NCBI RefSeq assembly: GCF_040546595.1
Contig: NZ_JBEPOB010000001.1
Coordinates: 1,985,001 to 2,049,000 of the forward strand
Origin: Bosea sp. OAE506
Lineage (GTDB): Bacteria; Pseudomonadota; Alphaproteobacteria; Rhizobiales; Beijerinckiaceae
Direction of reading: 5' to 3'
DNA length: 64,000 nucleotides
The notes below the pieces were generated by a model. It made no database searches and was not told the DNA's origin. It saw only the letters and a program-made list of their open reading frames with translations. The translations under genes and the position numbers were made by a program. Numbering within the stretch: the stretch's first letter is position 1; each line of letters opens with the position of its first letter. This document shows, one piece after another, positions 18,455 through 27,289 of this stretch.

Positions 18455-19335
18455 GCCGCGGCTCCGAAGCCCGCCTCTCCGGGGAAGGGGAAGCGGATGA
18501 AATCCGGCTTCGCCAGCGTAAAGGCCATGCCGCCGCCGAGCAGGGGTTCGCCCGCAGCCTGCGCATCGGCGACACGGTCGAGTCGCAGCAGAGCGAGCGC
18601 GCGGCCGTTCGCGCCGGAGCCGATCTTGCCCAGCGGCTTGCCGCCGGCCACGGCTTCCGCGCCGGTCTCGGCGGCGATGCCGCCGTCGAACACGACGGGT
18701 ACGACGCGGGTGCGGGCGGTGCCGCGATGCTGCATGCGGGAAACGACCTCCTGGCCGATATAGCAGCCCTTCTTGAAGGAGACGCCGCCGGTCTGGTCGA
18801 GCAGCGCCTCATGCGGGAAGGCGTCGCCATAGGCGAAGTCGCGGCCGCCCTCGGGGATGCCGAGCGCGACGCGGCGGGCATGCCAGTCTTCCGCAGGGGC
18901 GGTCGCGATCTCGGCGGCACTGCTGCGGTCGATCAGGGCGCGCTGGCCCAGTCCTAGCAGGCGCGGATCGGCATAGACGAGGCCCGCATCGGCCGGCAGC
19001 GCACCACCATCCGTCGTGGCGATCACGGCCGTCGCCTCCGTGAGGTCGTCGAGCGTCACCTTGGCGCGCAGCTTGTAGAGCTTGAGGCGTTTCATCAGGT
19101 CGGCGGTGTGGAGCAGGGGCGTGTCGAGCAGGAAGCCGCCGCCCTCCGCATCGGGGACTGCGACGACCAGAAAATCGCAGATGATCTTGCCCTGCGGTGT
19201 CAGCAGCGCGCCGTAGCCGGCCTTTTCTGGCGTCACCGCGTCGAGGTCGTTTGTGACGAGGTTCTGCAGGAAGGGGCGGGCGTCCTCGCCGGCGACGCGG
19301 ATGACGCCGCGGTCGATCAGATGGGTGGCGGGCAT
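18451..19335 (-). CDS. ygfZ: Folate-binding protein YgfZ/GcvT family
   Basis: YgfZ is a tetrahydrofolate-dependent protein that helps Fe-S cluster assembly or repair. This 294-residue copy has the family hallmark KGCYIGQE (K-G-C-Y-x-G-Q-E, with the key Cys) near residue 199. The start MPATHLIDRG at 19335 is chosen because the open frame upstream reads through the palindromic repeat 19356-19437 (it would give ...CERSEAIQ...FARND). Ends in an ATGA overlap with tag. Confidence 0.92.
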   Translation of the reverse strand: MPATHLIDRGVIRVAGEDARPFLQNLVTNDLDAVTPEKAGYGALLTPQGKIICDFLVVAVPDAEGGGFLLDTPLLHTADLMKRLKLYKLRAKVTLDDLTEATAVIATTDGGALPADAGLVYADPRLLGLGQRALIDRSSAAEIATAPAEDWHARRVALGIPEGGRDFAYGDAFPHEALLDQTGGVSFKKGCYIGQEVVSRMQHRGTARTRVVPVVFDGGIAAETGAEAVAGGKPLGKIGSGANGRALALLRLDRVADAQAAGEPLLGGGMAFTLAKPDFIRFPFPGEAGFGAAA

Positions 19336-19355
19336 AGGGGTGTCTCCGGCGTGTC

Positions 19356-19437
19356 CGTCATTGCGAGCGAAGCGAAGCAATCCAGAAGGACGTAGAGCGC
19401 GCGGCCCCTGGATTGCTTCGCTGCGCTCGCAATGACG
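19356..19437. repeat. Palindromic repeat, CGTCATTGCGAG family copy 2
   Basis: Left arm CGTCATTGCGAGCGAAGCG, right arm ending CGCTGCGCTCGCAATGACG. It lies between ygfZ and the divergent dihydroorotase gene and creates a false upstream extension of ygfZ. Confidence 0.9.
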
Positions 19438-19538
19438 ATTGACCCGATAGGTAGGCGGCTTCGCGCGCGTTCTCAACTCGCCAGCGCACGCCGTTTCGGC
19501 TAATCGCGGTTCATCGCAGACCGACCGGGAGCCCCGCC

Positions 19539-20876
19539 ATGCCGCAGATGTTCGACGTGATCCTCAAGGGCGGCACGGTGGTGAACCATGACGGGCGCGT
19601 GCAGCGCGATCTCGGCATCACCGGCGGCAAGATCATGGCGCTCGGCGATCTCTCGCGCGCCTCGGCCGGCGAGGTGGTGGATTGCACGGGGCTGCACATC
19701 CTGCCCGGTGTGATCGATTCCCAGGTGCATTTCCGCGAGCCGGGGCTCGACCACAAGGAGGATCTGGAGACCGGCTCGCGCGCGGCGGTGCTGGGCGGCG
19801 TCACCTGCGTCTTCGAGATGCCCAACACCAACCCGCTGACGACGAGCGAAGCGGCGCTGGCCGACAAGATCGCGCGCGGGCGGCACCGCATGCATTGCGA
19901 CTTCGCCTTCTGGGTCGGCGGCACGCATGAGAACGTGAAGGACATCCCCGAGCTGGAGCGCCTGCCGGGCGCGGCCGGCATCAAGGTCTTCATGGGTTCG
20001 TCCACCGGTAACCTGCTGGTCGAGGACGATGCGGGCGTCGCCGCCATCCTGCGCCAGACGCGCCGGCGGGCCGCCTTCCATTCCGAGGACGAGGGCATGC
20101 TGCGCGAGCGGATGGGCCTGCGCGTCACCGGCGACCCGGCGAGCCACCCGGTCTGGCGCTCGCCGGAAGTCGCGCTGACCTGCACGCAGCGGCTGGTGCG
20201 GATCGCGCATGAAACGGGCGCGCGCGTGCATGTCCTGCACATCTCGACCGGCGACGAGATGCTGTTCCTGAAGGACCACAAGGATGTCGCGACGGTGGAG
20301 GTGCTGCCCAACCACCTGACGCTGGTTGCGCCCGATTGCTACGAGCGGCTGGGCACCTATGCCCAGATGAACCCGCCGATCCGCGACGACAGCCACCGCC
20401 AGCGCATCTGGTGGGGCGTCGAGCAGGGCATCGTCGACGTGCTCGGCTCCGACCATGCGCCCCATACCCATGAGGAGAAGCACCACGCCTATCCCGCCAG
20501 CCATTCCGGCATGCCGGGCGTGCAGACGCTGGTGCCGATCATGCTCGACCATGTGAATGCCGGCAGACTTTCGCTCGAGCGCTTCGTCGATCTCTCCAGC
20601 CACGGGCCGCAGCGTATCTTCGGGATGGAGGGCAAGGGGCGCATTGCGGCGGGCTACGACGCTGACCTGACCATCGTCGATCTGAAGCGCCGCGAGACCA
20701 TCACCAACGCCTGGGGCGCCTCGAAATGCGGCTGGACGCCCTATGACGGCGTCACCGTCACCGGCTGGCCGGTCGGCACCTATGTGCGCGGCCGGAAGGT
20801 GATGTGGGAGGCCGAGATCGTGACGCCGTCGCAGGGCGAGCCGGCGCGGTTCCTGGAGGCGCTGCCAAGGGGGTGA
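19539..20876 (+). CDS. Dihydroorotase, class I type
   Basis: Catalyses the reversible cyclisation of carbamoyl-aspartate to dihydroorotate in pyrimidine synthesis. The 445-residue protein has the binuclear metal site residues: HFREPG (DxHxH form as DSQVHFREPG, residues near 62), a lysine for carboxylation in GIKVFMGSSTG near residue 153, and the catalytic Asp in SDHAPHTHEEK. An allantoinase-type function is possible but DHO motifs fit better. It stands apart from other pyrimidine genes. The upstream ORF begins right after the palindromic repeat; ATG at 19539 follows GGAGCCCCGCC. Confidence 0.88.
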   Translation: MPQMFDVILKGGTVVNHDGRVQRDLGITGGKIMALGDLSRASAGEVVDCTGLHILPGVIDSQVHFREPGLDHKEDLETGSRAAVLGGVTCVFEMPNTNPLTTSEAALADKIARGRHRMHCDFAFWVGGTHENVKDIPELERLPGAAGIKVFMGSSTGNLLVEDDAGVAAILRQTRRRAAFHSEDEGMLRERMGLRVTGDPASHPVWRSPEVALTCTQRLVRIAHETGARVHVLHISTGDEMLFLKDHKDVATVEVLPNHLTLVAPDCYERLGTYAQMNPPIRDDSHRQRIWWGVEQGIVDVLGSDHAPHTHEEKHHAYPASHSGMPGVQTLVPIMLDHVNAGRLSLERFVDLSSHGPQRIFGMEGKGRIAAGYDADLTIVDLKRRETITNAWGASKCGWTPYDGVTVTGWPVGTYVRGRKVMWEAEIVTPSQGEPARFLEALPRG

Positions 20877-20898
20877 GGGTTCGCGGTTGAACCACCGC

Positions 20899-21007
20899 CG
20901 TCATCCCGGACGTAGCGAAGCGGAGCTCCGGGATCCATCCTAGGGCATCGCCGCGTCCTATGATGGATCCCGGAACTGCGCCGCTGCGCGGCTTGTCCGG
21001 GATGACG
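20899..21007. repeat. Palindromic repeat, GTCATCCCGGAC family
   Basis: Left CGTCATCCCGGACGTAGCG, right TTGTCCGGGATGACG, with inner GGATCC arms. It is followed 40 bases on by a different family member at 21048. Confidence 0.85.
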
Positions 21008-21047
21008 CGGTGTTTCCGGGGCAGGATAGGACGGGCGGTGCAACATC

Positions 21048-21128
21048 CGTCATTGCGAGCGCAGCGAAGCAACCCAGTCTCGTAGAGCTCTATGCCTGCT
21101 GGATTGCTTCGCTGCGCTCGCAATGACG
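21048..21128. repeat. Palindromic repeat, CGTCATTGCGAG family copy 3
   Basis: Left CGTCATTGCGAGCGCAGCG, right CGCTGCGCTCGCAATGACG. It forms a tandem of two different repeat families between dihydroorotase and the convergent 2H phosphoesterase. Confidence 0.9.
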
Positions 21129-21139
21129 GTTAAGGGGCG

Positions 21140-21646
21140 TCAGCCCAACGCCGCCGTCTCGACGATGCGCCAGTCGGCGATCGGGACGTCCTGGCCGGAG
21201 GTCACCACGCAGAGGCGGTCGAAGCGGATCGGGCGGCCGGTCAGGGCAGTCGCGACCTGCGCCGCGGCCTCCGCCTTCGGCCCGGCGGCGACCGGGCCGT
21301 AGAGCAGCGAGACATGTGGCAGGAAGGGCTCGCGCGTCTGCGGGTCGAGCCGGCGCTTGAGCGCCGCCAGCGGGTCCGACACGGCGAAGCGCGCATAGAA
21401 GGAGCGGAAGAACGTCTCGCTCGTCTCGATCCCCAGCACAGCCTCCGAGAAAGCCGCGATCTCGGCGGCGGCTGATATCTCGGCTGAGAGCTGCGTCACC
21501 GGCCTGTCGGTATCGCCAGCGATCGTCAGATGCGGCGTGAAGAGCGGCGCGCCGAAGCGGGCGGAGAGATCGGCGAGGACACCTGCGAGCAGGGCGCCGT
21601 CTTCGGCCGAGGGCATCAGCCAGAGGGAGTGGATCGCAGCCGTCAT
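21140..21646 (-). CDS. 2H phosphoesterase / cyclic phosphodiesterase-like
   Basis: A 168-residue protein with the two H-x-T/S motifs of the 2H (LigT/CPDase) superfamily: HLTI near residue 42 and HVSL near residue 117. Members hydrolyse 2',3'-cyclic nucleotides or process RNA ends; the exact substrate is not readable. The predicted start lies 13 bases upstream of no clear ribosome site, and the other candidates are further in. It is convergent with the upstream dihydroorotase, with repeats between. Confidence 0.75.
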   Translation of the reverse strand: MTAAIHSLWLMPSAEDGALLAGVLADLSARFGAPLFTPHLTIAGDTDRPVTQLSAEISAAAEIAAFSEAVLGIETSETFFRSFYARFAVSDPLAALKRRLDPQTREPFLPHVSLLYGPVAAGPKAEAAAQVATALTGRPIRFDRLCVVTSGQDVPIADWRIVETAALG

Positions 21647-21770
21647 CAGAGCTTCATAAACCTATTGCACACGGTCCAACACAGACGTTATGTTTGCTCC
21701 AAGCGTATCGGAAATGGAAGATCCATTCCATTCCAGTTGAGCAAAATGCGCGTTCTAGGGAGATGGCACC

Positions 21771-22883
21771 GTGCCAACCGATATGCCCAACGGGCCGCGC
21801 AGCGGCGCGTCGATCGCCGTGCGCGACCTGAAGGTCGCCTATGGCGGCACGCGGGTGCTGCATGGCGTCAGCCTCGATTTCGAGCCGGGCAGCTTCACCG
21901 CGCTGCTGGGCTCCTCGGGCTGCGGCAAGACCACGCTTTTGCGCGCGCTGTCGGGCTTCGTGCCGGTCGAGTCCGGGGCGATCCTGGTCGGTGGGCGCGA
22001 CGTCGCGCCGCTGCCGCCGGAGAAGCGCGGCATGGCGATGGTGTTCCAGTCCTATGCGCTGTGGCCGCATATGAGCGTGCTGCAGAACATGGGCTACGGG
22101 CTGAAGCTGCGCGGCGTGCCCAAGGCGCAGATCGCGGCCAAGGTCGGCGCGCTGCTCTCCATGCTCGGCCTCTCCGGCTATGAGGACCGCAAGGTTACGG
22201 CCCTGTCGGGCGGGCAGCGCCAGCGCGTCGCGCTCGGCCGGGCGCTCGCCATCGATCCCGGCATCCTTCTGCTCGACGAGCCGCTCTCCAATCTCGACGC
22301 CAAGATCCGCATGGTGATGCGCCACGAGATCCGCGCCATCCAGCAGCGGCTCGGGCTCACCGCTGTCCATGTCACGCATGACCGCGAGGAGGCCATGACC
22401 ATGGCCGACCGGCTGGTGATCATGCAGGCGGGGCGCGTCGCGCAGGTCGGCACGCCCGAGGAGGTCTATGACCGCCCGGCGAGTGCCTTCGTCGCGAATT
22501 TCATGGGCGCCGAGAATGTGCTGCCGCTGCATGTCGCGCGCGCCGAGAGCGGTGCCTCGGTGACGGCCGGCACGGCGATGGCGCGGCTCGCGCCGGAGGC
22601 GGCCCAGGCGCTGCCGGCCGGCGAGGCGGTCGCCTATTTCCGCGACGACGTCGCAAGGCTCGATGCCAGCGATGCGGCGGCGGGCGGGGATCTTCTGGTC
22701 CCGGCCAAGATTGCCGCGCGCGCCTATCCGGGCGGGGTCTACCGCTACCGGGTCGAGGCCGCCGGTCGCCAGATCACGGTCGACGACGCCGACCGCCACG
22801 AACTCGGAACCACGATCGGCCTGCGCATCCCGCTGCAGCGCCTGCACATCTTCCCGGCATCCGAGGCCGGGATCGCCGCCTGA
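21771..22883 (+). CDS. ABC importer ATP-binding subunit
   Basis: A 370-residue ATPase of the spermidine/2-aminoethylphosphonate/Fe(III)-type import class. Walker A GSSGCGKTT (near residue 45), signature LSGGQRQR, Walker B ILLLDEP and a C-terminal regulatory TOBE-like region (VPAKIAARAYPGGVYRYRVEA) are present. The start is a GTG (21771) or the ATG four codons on. It is the first gene of a four-gene import operon with a periplasmic binding protein and two permeases. Confidence 0.88.
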   Translation: MPTDMPNGPRSGASIAVRDLKVAYGGTRVLHGVSLDFEPGSFTALLGSSGCGKTTLLRALSGFVPVESGAILVGGRDVAPLPPEKRGMAMVFQSYALWPHMSVLQNMGYGLKLRGVPKAQIAAKVGALLSMLGLSGYEDRKVTALSGGQRQRVALGRALAIDPGILLLDEPLSNLDAKIRMVMRHEIRAIQQRLGLTAVHVTHDREEAMTMADRLVIMQAGRVAQVGTPEEVYDRPASAFVANFMGAENVLPLHVARAESGASVTAGTAMARLAPEAAQALPAGEAVAYFRDDVARLDASDAAAGGDLLVPAKIAARAYPGGVYRYRVEAAGRQITVDDADRHELGTTIGLRIPLQRLHIFPASEAGIAA

Positions 22884-22905
22884 CGTCCCACCACAGGAGT
22901 CTCCC

Positions 22906-24036
22906 ATGCGCATCCTCACGATTGCCTGCTCGCTCGCGGCGCTGATGGCGGCATCCCCGCTTTCGGCCCAGACCCTCAACGTCGCCTCCGCCGGCGACCA
23001 GAACATGGTCGATTACGTCAAGGACTTCCTCGGCCCGATGTTCGAGAAGGCCAATCCCGGCGTGAAGGTCGTCTCGGTCGGGACGGGCGCGGGCGATTCC
23101 GGCTCGCAGAAGATTCTCGAGAAGCTGGACGCGCAGAAGGGCGCGGCGACGACCGATTTCGACGTCGTCGTGATCCACCAGAAGGCCGCCGGCCAGATGG
23201 TCAAGGACGGGCTGCTCGACAGATACACGGCCAATGTCGCGACCGCGAAGCTCGCCACCGGCGACGCCGCCAAGAACGCGCTCGGCACCGACGTCTCGGG
23301 CTATGTCATCCCGATGTTCCAGTCGCAGACGGCGCTCGCCTACAATGCCGACATGGTCAAGACGCCGCCCTCGACCTTCGCCGAGCTGGCTGAGTGGGCG
23401 AAGAAAAACCCCAAGCAGTTCGGCTATAACGGCATCAAGGGCGGTATGTCCGGCGTCTCCTTCGTGGCGGGCTGGGTCTATGCCTTCGGCGGCGACGCCG
23501 AGAAGCTGATGAAGGGCCCCTATGACGCGGCCACCAAGACGACTTGGGACAAGGCCTTCGCCGACCTCAAGGAGTTCAACAAGAACGCCGTCATCACCCC
23601 CGGCAATGCCGGCACGCTCGACATGCTGAACCGCGGCGAGATCGCGATCGGCCCGGTCTGGGTCGACATGTTCTATTCCTGGCAGGCCGACGGCAAGCTG
23701 CCGCCGAACATGAAGCTCAAGCTCGTCTCGCCCGGCATGCCCGGCCAGCCGATGTACTATGCCGTGCCCGCCAAGGCCGGGCAGAAGAAGCTCGCCGAGG
23801 CCTTCATCGCGCTCGCCACCTCGCCGCAGGTGCAGGCCGACGGCATCGTCAAGAAGTTCAACTGGTATCCGGGCATCGACGCCGCCAACCTCGAGGGCAA
23901 GCTCGACAAGGCCGCCTGGGACAAGCTCTTCGTCGACGTCACCCCGGCCGACCTCGCCAAGAACGGCAAGGCCTTCCCGATCGCGCCCTACTTCAACGAC
24001 ATCCTCGAGGGCTACGAGAAGAAGGTCTCGAACTGA
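22906..24036 (+). CDS. ABC importer periplasmic substrate-binding protein
   Basis: A 376-residue family 1 extracellular solute-binding protein. A Sec signal peptide is at the N-terminus (MRILTIACSLAALMAASPLSAQ, cleavage after about residue 22) and the mature protein starts TLNVASAGDQNMVDYV. A strong AGGAG ribosome site precedes it. The partner ATPase and permeases suggest import of a compound such as a phosphonate, polyamine or metal complex; the ligand cannot be told. Similar proteins near phnT-like genes carry 2-aminoethylphosphonate, but I see no phn genes here. Confidence 0.85.
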   Translation: MRILTIACSLAALMAASPLSAQTLNVASAGDQNMVDYVKDFLGPMFEKANPGVKVVSVGTGAGDSGSQKILEKLDAQKGAATTDFDVVVIHQKAAGQMVKDGLLDRYTANVATAKLATGDAAKNALGTDVSGYVIPMFQSQTALAYNADMVKTPPSTFAELAEWAKKNPKQFGYNGIKGGMSGVSFVAGWVYAFGGDAEKLMKGPYDAATKTTWDKAFADLKEFNKNAVITPGNAGTLDMLNRGEIAIGPVWVDMFYSWQADGKLPPNMKLKLVSPGMPGQPMYYAVPAKAGQKKLAEAFIALATSPQVQADGIVKKFNWYPGIDAANLEGKLDKAAWDKLFVDVTPADLAKNGKAFPIAPYFNDILEGYEKKVSN

Positions 24037-24053
24037 GACGGCATCCCACGCCA

Positions 24054-24145
24054 CGTCATTCTCGGGCGAGCGCAGCGCGGACCCAAGAAGCTCCGCCTGC
24101 AGCTCGCTGGTTCGAGAGATGGGCGGGTCAAGCCCGACCATGACG
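24054..24145. repeat. Palindromic repeat between binding protein and permease genes
   Basis: Left CGTCATTCTCGGGCGAGCG, right GGGTCAAGCCCGACCATGACG. It shares halves with the 6594-6725 and 20899 types (mixed). It lies inside the ABC operon, ahead of the first permease. Confidence 0.75.
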
Positions 24146-24201
24146 CAAGCCTCCGGCCCGGCACGATGCCGGGCCGCTCTTCCTCAAAAAAGCGCGTTCG
24201 A

Positions 24202-25035
24202 ATGAGCCTGTCCCAACGCCATCTGGCGCTGATCCTGATCGCTCCCGGCCTCGTGCTGGTCGCGGCGCTGTTTCTGTATCCGCTCGGCTTCTCGCTGATC
24301 TCCGCCTTCAGCAAGGACGGGGCGTTCACGCTGGAGTGGTTCGCCAAGGCGTTCGAGCTCTACTCGACCGACATGGTCTTCACGGTGGTGATCGTGCTGA
24401 CCTCCTGCGCGCTAACGGCACTCGCCGCCATCGTCATCGCCGGCACGCTGACGCTCGGCGAGAACCGCTGGATCGTCGGCACGCTGAAGGCGCTCTATCG
24501 CTGGCCGCTCTTCATCCCCTTCATCGTCGCGGCGCAGTGCATGCGCACCTTCCTCGCCAAGAACGGGCTGATGAACAACAGCTTCGTCTCGCTGGGGCTG
24601 ATGGAGCCGCTGCAGGCGGTGAGCTATCTCGACTGGCGCGGCATCATCGCCACCTTCGTCTGGAAGCAGACGCCCTTCGTGGCGCTGCTGCTGGCGGGCG
24701 CGCTCGCCTCGATCGACCGGGCGACGCTGGAGGCCGGCCGCAATCTCGGTGCCTCGCGGCTGCGGGTGCTGATCGAACTGGCGCTGCCGCAGGTCATGCA
24801 GACGCTGCTGGTCGCGCTCGTGCTCTCCTTCGTGACGATGCTCTCGGTGCTCTCGGTGCCGCTGATGGTCTCGGGCTCGCAGCCGACCATGCTGACCGTC
24901 GACATGGCCTTCCGCATCAACGCCTATGGCGACTACGCCACGGCCAATGCGCTGGGCGTCATCACCTATCTGATCAGCGCGGGCGCCGCGATCCTGTATC
25001 TGCGGCGCGGCCTGTCGCAGGAGGCGCCGCGATGA
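24202..25035 (+). CDS. ABC importer permease 1
   Basis: A 277-residue inner-membrane permease with six membrane segments and the EAA-type loop NLGASRLRVLIELALPQV (about residue 180). Starts MSLSQRHLALILIAPG at 24202; the frame is open 12 codons further up but the repeat 24054-24145 lies there. Its stop overlaps the second permease ATG (25032) by 4 bases. Confidence 0.85.
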   Translation: MSLSQRHLALILIAPGLVLVAALFLYPLGFSLISAFSKDGAFTLEWFAKAFELYSTDMVFTVVIVLTSCALTALAAIVIAGTLTLGENRWIVGTLKALYRWPLFIPFIVAAQCMRTFLAKNGLMNNSFVSLGLMEPLQAVSYLDWRGIIATFVWKQTPFVALLLAGALASIDRATLEAGRNLGASRLRVLIELALPQVMQTLLVALVLSFVTMLSVLSVPLMVSGSQPTMLTVDMAFRINAYGDYATANALGVITYLISAGAAILYLRRGLSQEAPR

Positions 25036-25848
25036 CGAGGCTGGCATCCTCCGCCCGCACGATCCTGGCCGCGAGCCTGCTCGTCGCCTTCGCCTTCGTC
25101 CTGATCGGGCCGATCCTGAACCTCGCGCTCTGGTCCGTGGCCGAGCGCTGGTACACGCCTTACAAGCTGCCCGTGACCTATGGCACGCGCTACTGGGAGC
25201 AGGTCTTCCGGCCGACCGGCGATGCCATGGCATCGCTCGGCACCAGCGTCTGGATCGCGGTGCTGACGGTGGTCTTCGCACTCGCGCTGTCGATCCCGGC
25301 CGGCTACGCGCTGGCGCGGCTGAAGCTGCCGATGCGGGCGCTGTTCATGCTGATGTTCCTGCTGCCGCAGGCGTTTCCCTCGGTCGCGATCTACATCAAC
25401 GTCGCCCGGATCTTCTACCAGCTCGGCATCAACGGCACGGTCTTTGCGGTCGTTCTCGTCCATGCCGCGCATGGGCTGGTCTTCTCGGTCTGGATCGCGG
25501 CGGGCGGCCTTTGCCGCGGTCGACAAGGATCTCGAACTGGCGGCGCGCAATATGGGGGCCTCGCCGCTGCGGGCCTTCTTCACCGTGACGCTGCCGCTCG
25601 CGGCGCCCGGCATCATCGCATCAGGCATCTTCGTGTTCTTGGAATCGCTCGACGAGTTTACCGGAACCTTCTTCGTCGGCGTGCCCCAGGTCACGACGCT
25701 GCCGCTCCTGCTCTACAACGCCGCGATGGGCGGCAACTACCAGGTCGCCTCGATCACGGCGCTGATCCTGCTCGTGCCCTCGGTGCTGTTCATGCTGTTC
25801 ATCGAGCGCTTCCTGCGGGCCGACGTGCTCGCCAAGGTCGGCACGTAA
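25032..25848 (+). pseudogene. ABC importer permease 2, single-base frameshift
   Basis: A permease split by a frameshift at about 25,505. The first part (25032 to about 25,508) reads MTRLASSARTILAAS...VFSVWIAA in one frame; the rest (AAFAAVDKDLELAARNMGA, an EAA loop) is in another and ends at 25848. The DNA around 25,503 is GCGGCGGGCGGCC; removing one G of GGG restores a single frame through SVWIAAAAFAAVDKD. With that correction the protein would be about 271 residues and normal. It is counted as broken only because the sequence as given is. Confidence 0.82.
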
Positions 25849-25944
25849 CCGGGCCGGCTTTCGGGGATCGCGGCTACAGGGTCTTAAGCTTCGCGCCCTA
25901 TCGTCGGCCTTGGCCCCTGCGGCCGGAAGGGCCAGCGGAGCGGC

Positions 25945-27267
25945 ATGTCGATCACGGCGGGCGAGGCGAGGGGCGGCGACGGCGCGATCGACAGTCGCGC
26001 GGCGCAGGCCCGCGCCCACGCGATCGCGGCGTTCCTCTCTGGGCTTGGGCTGTTCCTGCTGCTGCTGACGCTGCAGCCCTTCGCCGGGCCGCCGCAGACG
26101 CTCGAGGGCGAGTCGAGCGGCAACATCGTCAACCAGATCGGCTATGTCACGCTCGCGCTGATCTACGGCACGGCGATGGCGGCCTTCTGCGAGCGGGCGG
26201 CGCTGGCGCGGCTGCGGACCAGCAGCCTGATCGTCGTCTTCGTGGTGGCAGCGATCTCGCTGCCCCAGGCGGTCGATTCCGAAGCCTCGTTCCGGGCGCT
26301 GCTGCTGGCGAGCTTCGCCCTGGTGCTCGTGGCCGGCGTGCTGCTGCTGCCCTGGAGCGAGCAGAGCTTCGCCACGGCGGCGGCGAATGCGACGCTGGCG
26401 CTGCTGGCGCTGGTCTATGCCGCGCTGCTGCTGGCGCCCTCCCTGGCCATCCATGGTTCGGATGGTGTCGAGGGCGTTCATGCCGGCCATTGGCGCGGGC
26501 ATCTCACGCACAAGAACTACGCCGCCCCGGTCTTCTCCATGGTGGCGATGATCGGCATCTATGTGTGGCGGATGGGGCTGCGCTGGCGCGGCGCGGCGGT
26601 CGTTCTGCTCAGCGTCGTCTTTGTCCTCAACAGCGGTTCCAAGACGACAATGGGCTTCCTGCCGATCGCGATCGGCCTCGTGCTGCTGGCGCGTCTGACG
26701 GGGCGGCCACGCCTGATGCTGGCGATGCATGCCGGCATGGTGCTGCTGGTCGGCGCGCTGACGGTGGGTACCGTGTTCTCGCCAGCACTGCTGCAGCTCT
26801 CCGCCGCCATCAACGCCGACCCGACCTTCACCGGCCGCGACGAGATCTGGAAGTTCGCCGCCGCCAAGATCGCGGAGAAACCCTGGCTCGGCTACGGCTA
26901 TGTCAGCTTCTGGCAGACGCCTGTCGTCACGCGGCTTGAAGAGAATTTCGAGGCGAGCTGGGACATCCGCGGCATCGGCTCCGGCCACAACAGCTATCTG
27001 GACGCGCTGCTGATGTTCGGCGTTCCCGGCGGGCTGGTGATGATCTATGTGCTGATGATCAAGCCGCTGGGGAATTATCTCGCCGCGCAGGCCGATCCGC
27101 AGCGGCGCCGCCTCGCCGATCTCGGGGCGATGATGGTGATGTTCCTGACCTATGTCGGGATGCTCGAATCCTTCTTCCTCAACCGGGCGGAGCCGATCTG
27201 GCTGCTGCTGGCCTTTTCCGTCCTGGCGCTGGAACTGGCGAGCCGGATGGGCATGCGGCGGGCTTGA
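25945..27267 (+). CDS. O-antigen ligase / Wzy-type polysaccharide polymerase
   Basis: A 440-residue multi-pass membrane protein of the O-antigen ligase/ExoQ-like family. Hydrophobic segments run through residues 26-220 and 240-430, with the conserved periplasmic-loop motif FTGRDEIWKFA and HNSYLD near residue 350. Function: joining or polymerising polysaccharide repeat units in the envelope. It faces the acyltransferase gene at 27290, which could decorate the same polysaccharide. Specific polymer unknown. Confidence 0.8.
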   Translation: MSITAGEARGGDGAIDSRAAQARAHAIAAFLSGLGLFLLLLTLQPFAGPPQTLEGESSGNIVNQIGYVTLALIYGTAMAAFCERAALARLRTSSLIVVFVVAAISLPQAVDSEASFRALLLASFALVLVAGVLLLPWSEQSFATAAANATLALLALVYAALLLAPSLAIHGSDGVEGVHAGHWRGHLTHKNYAAPVFSMVAMIGIYVWRMGLRWRGAAVVLLSVVFVLNSGSKTTMGFLPIAIGLVLLARLTGRPRLMLAMHAGMVLLVGALTVGTVFSPALLQLSAAINADPTFTGRDEIWKFAAAKIAEKPWLGYGYVSFWQTPVVTRLEENFEASWDIRGIGSGHNSYLDALLMFGVPGGLVMIYVLMIKPLGNYLAAQADPQRRRLADLGAMMVMFLTYVGMLESFFLNRAEPIWLLLAFSVLALELASRMGMRRA

Positions 27268-27289
27268 GCCCCGTACCGCGGCGCCGGCC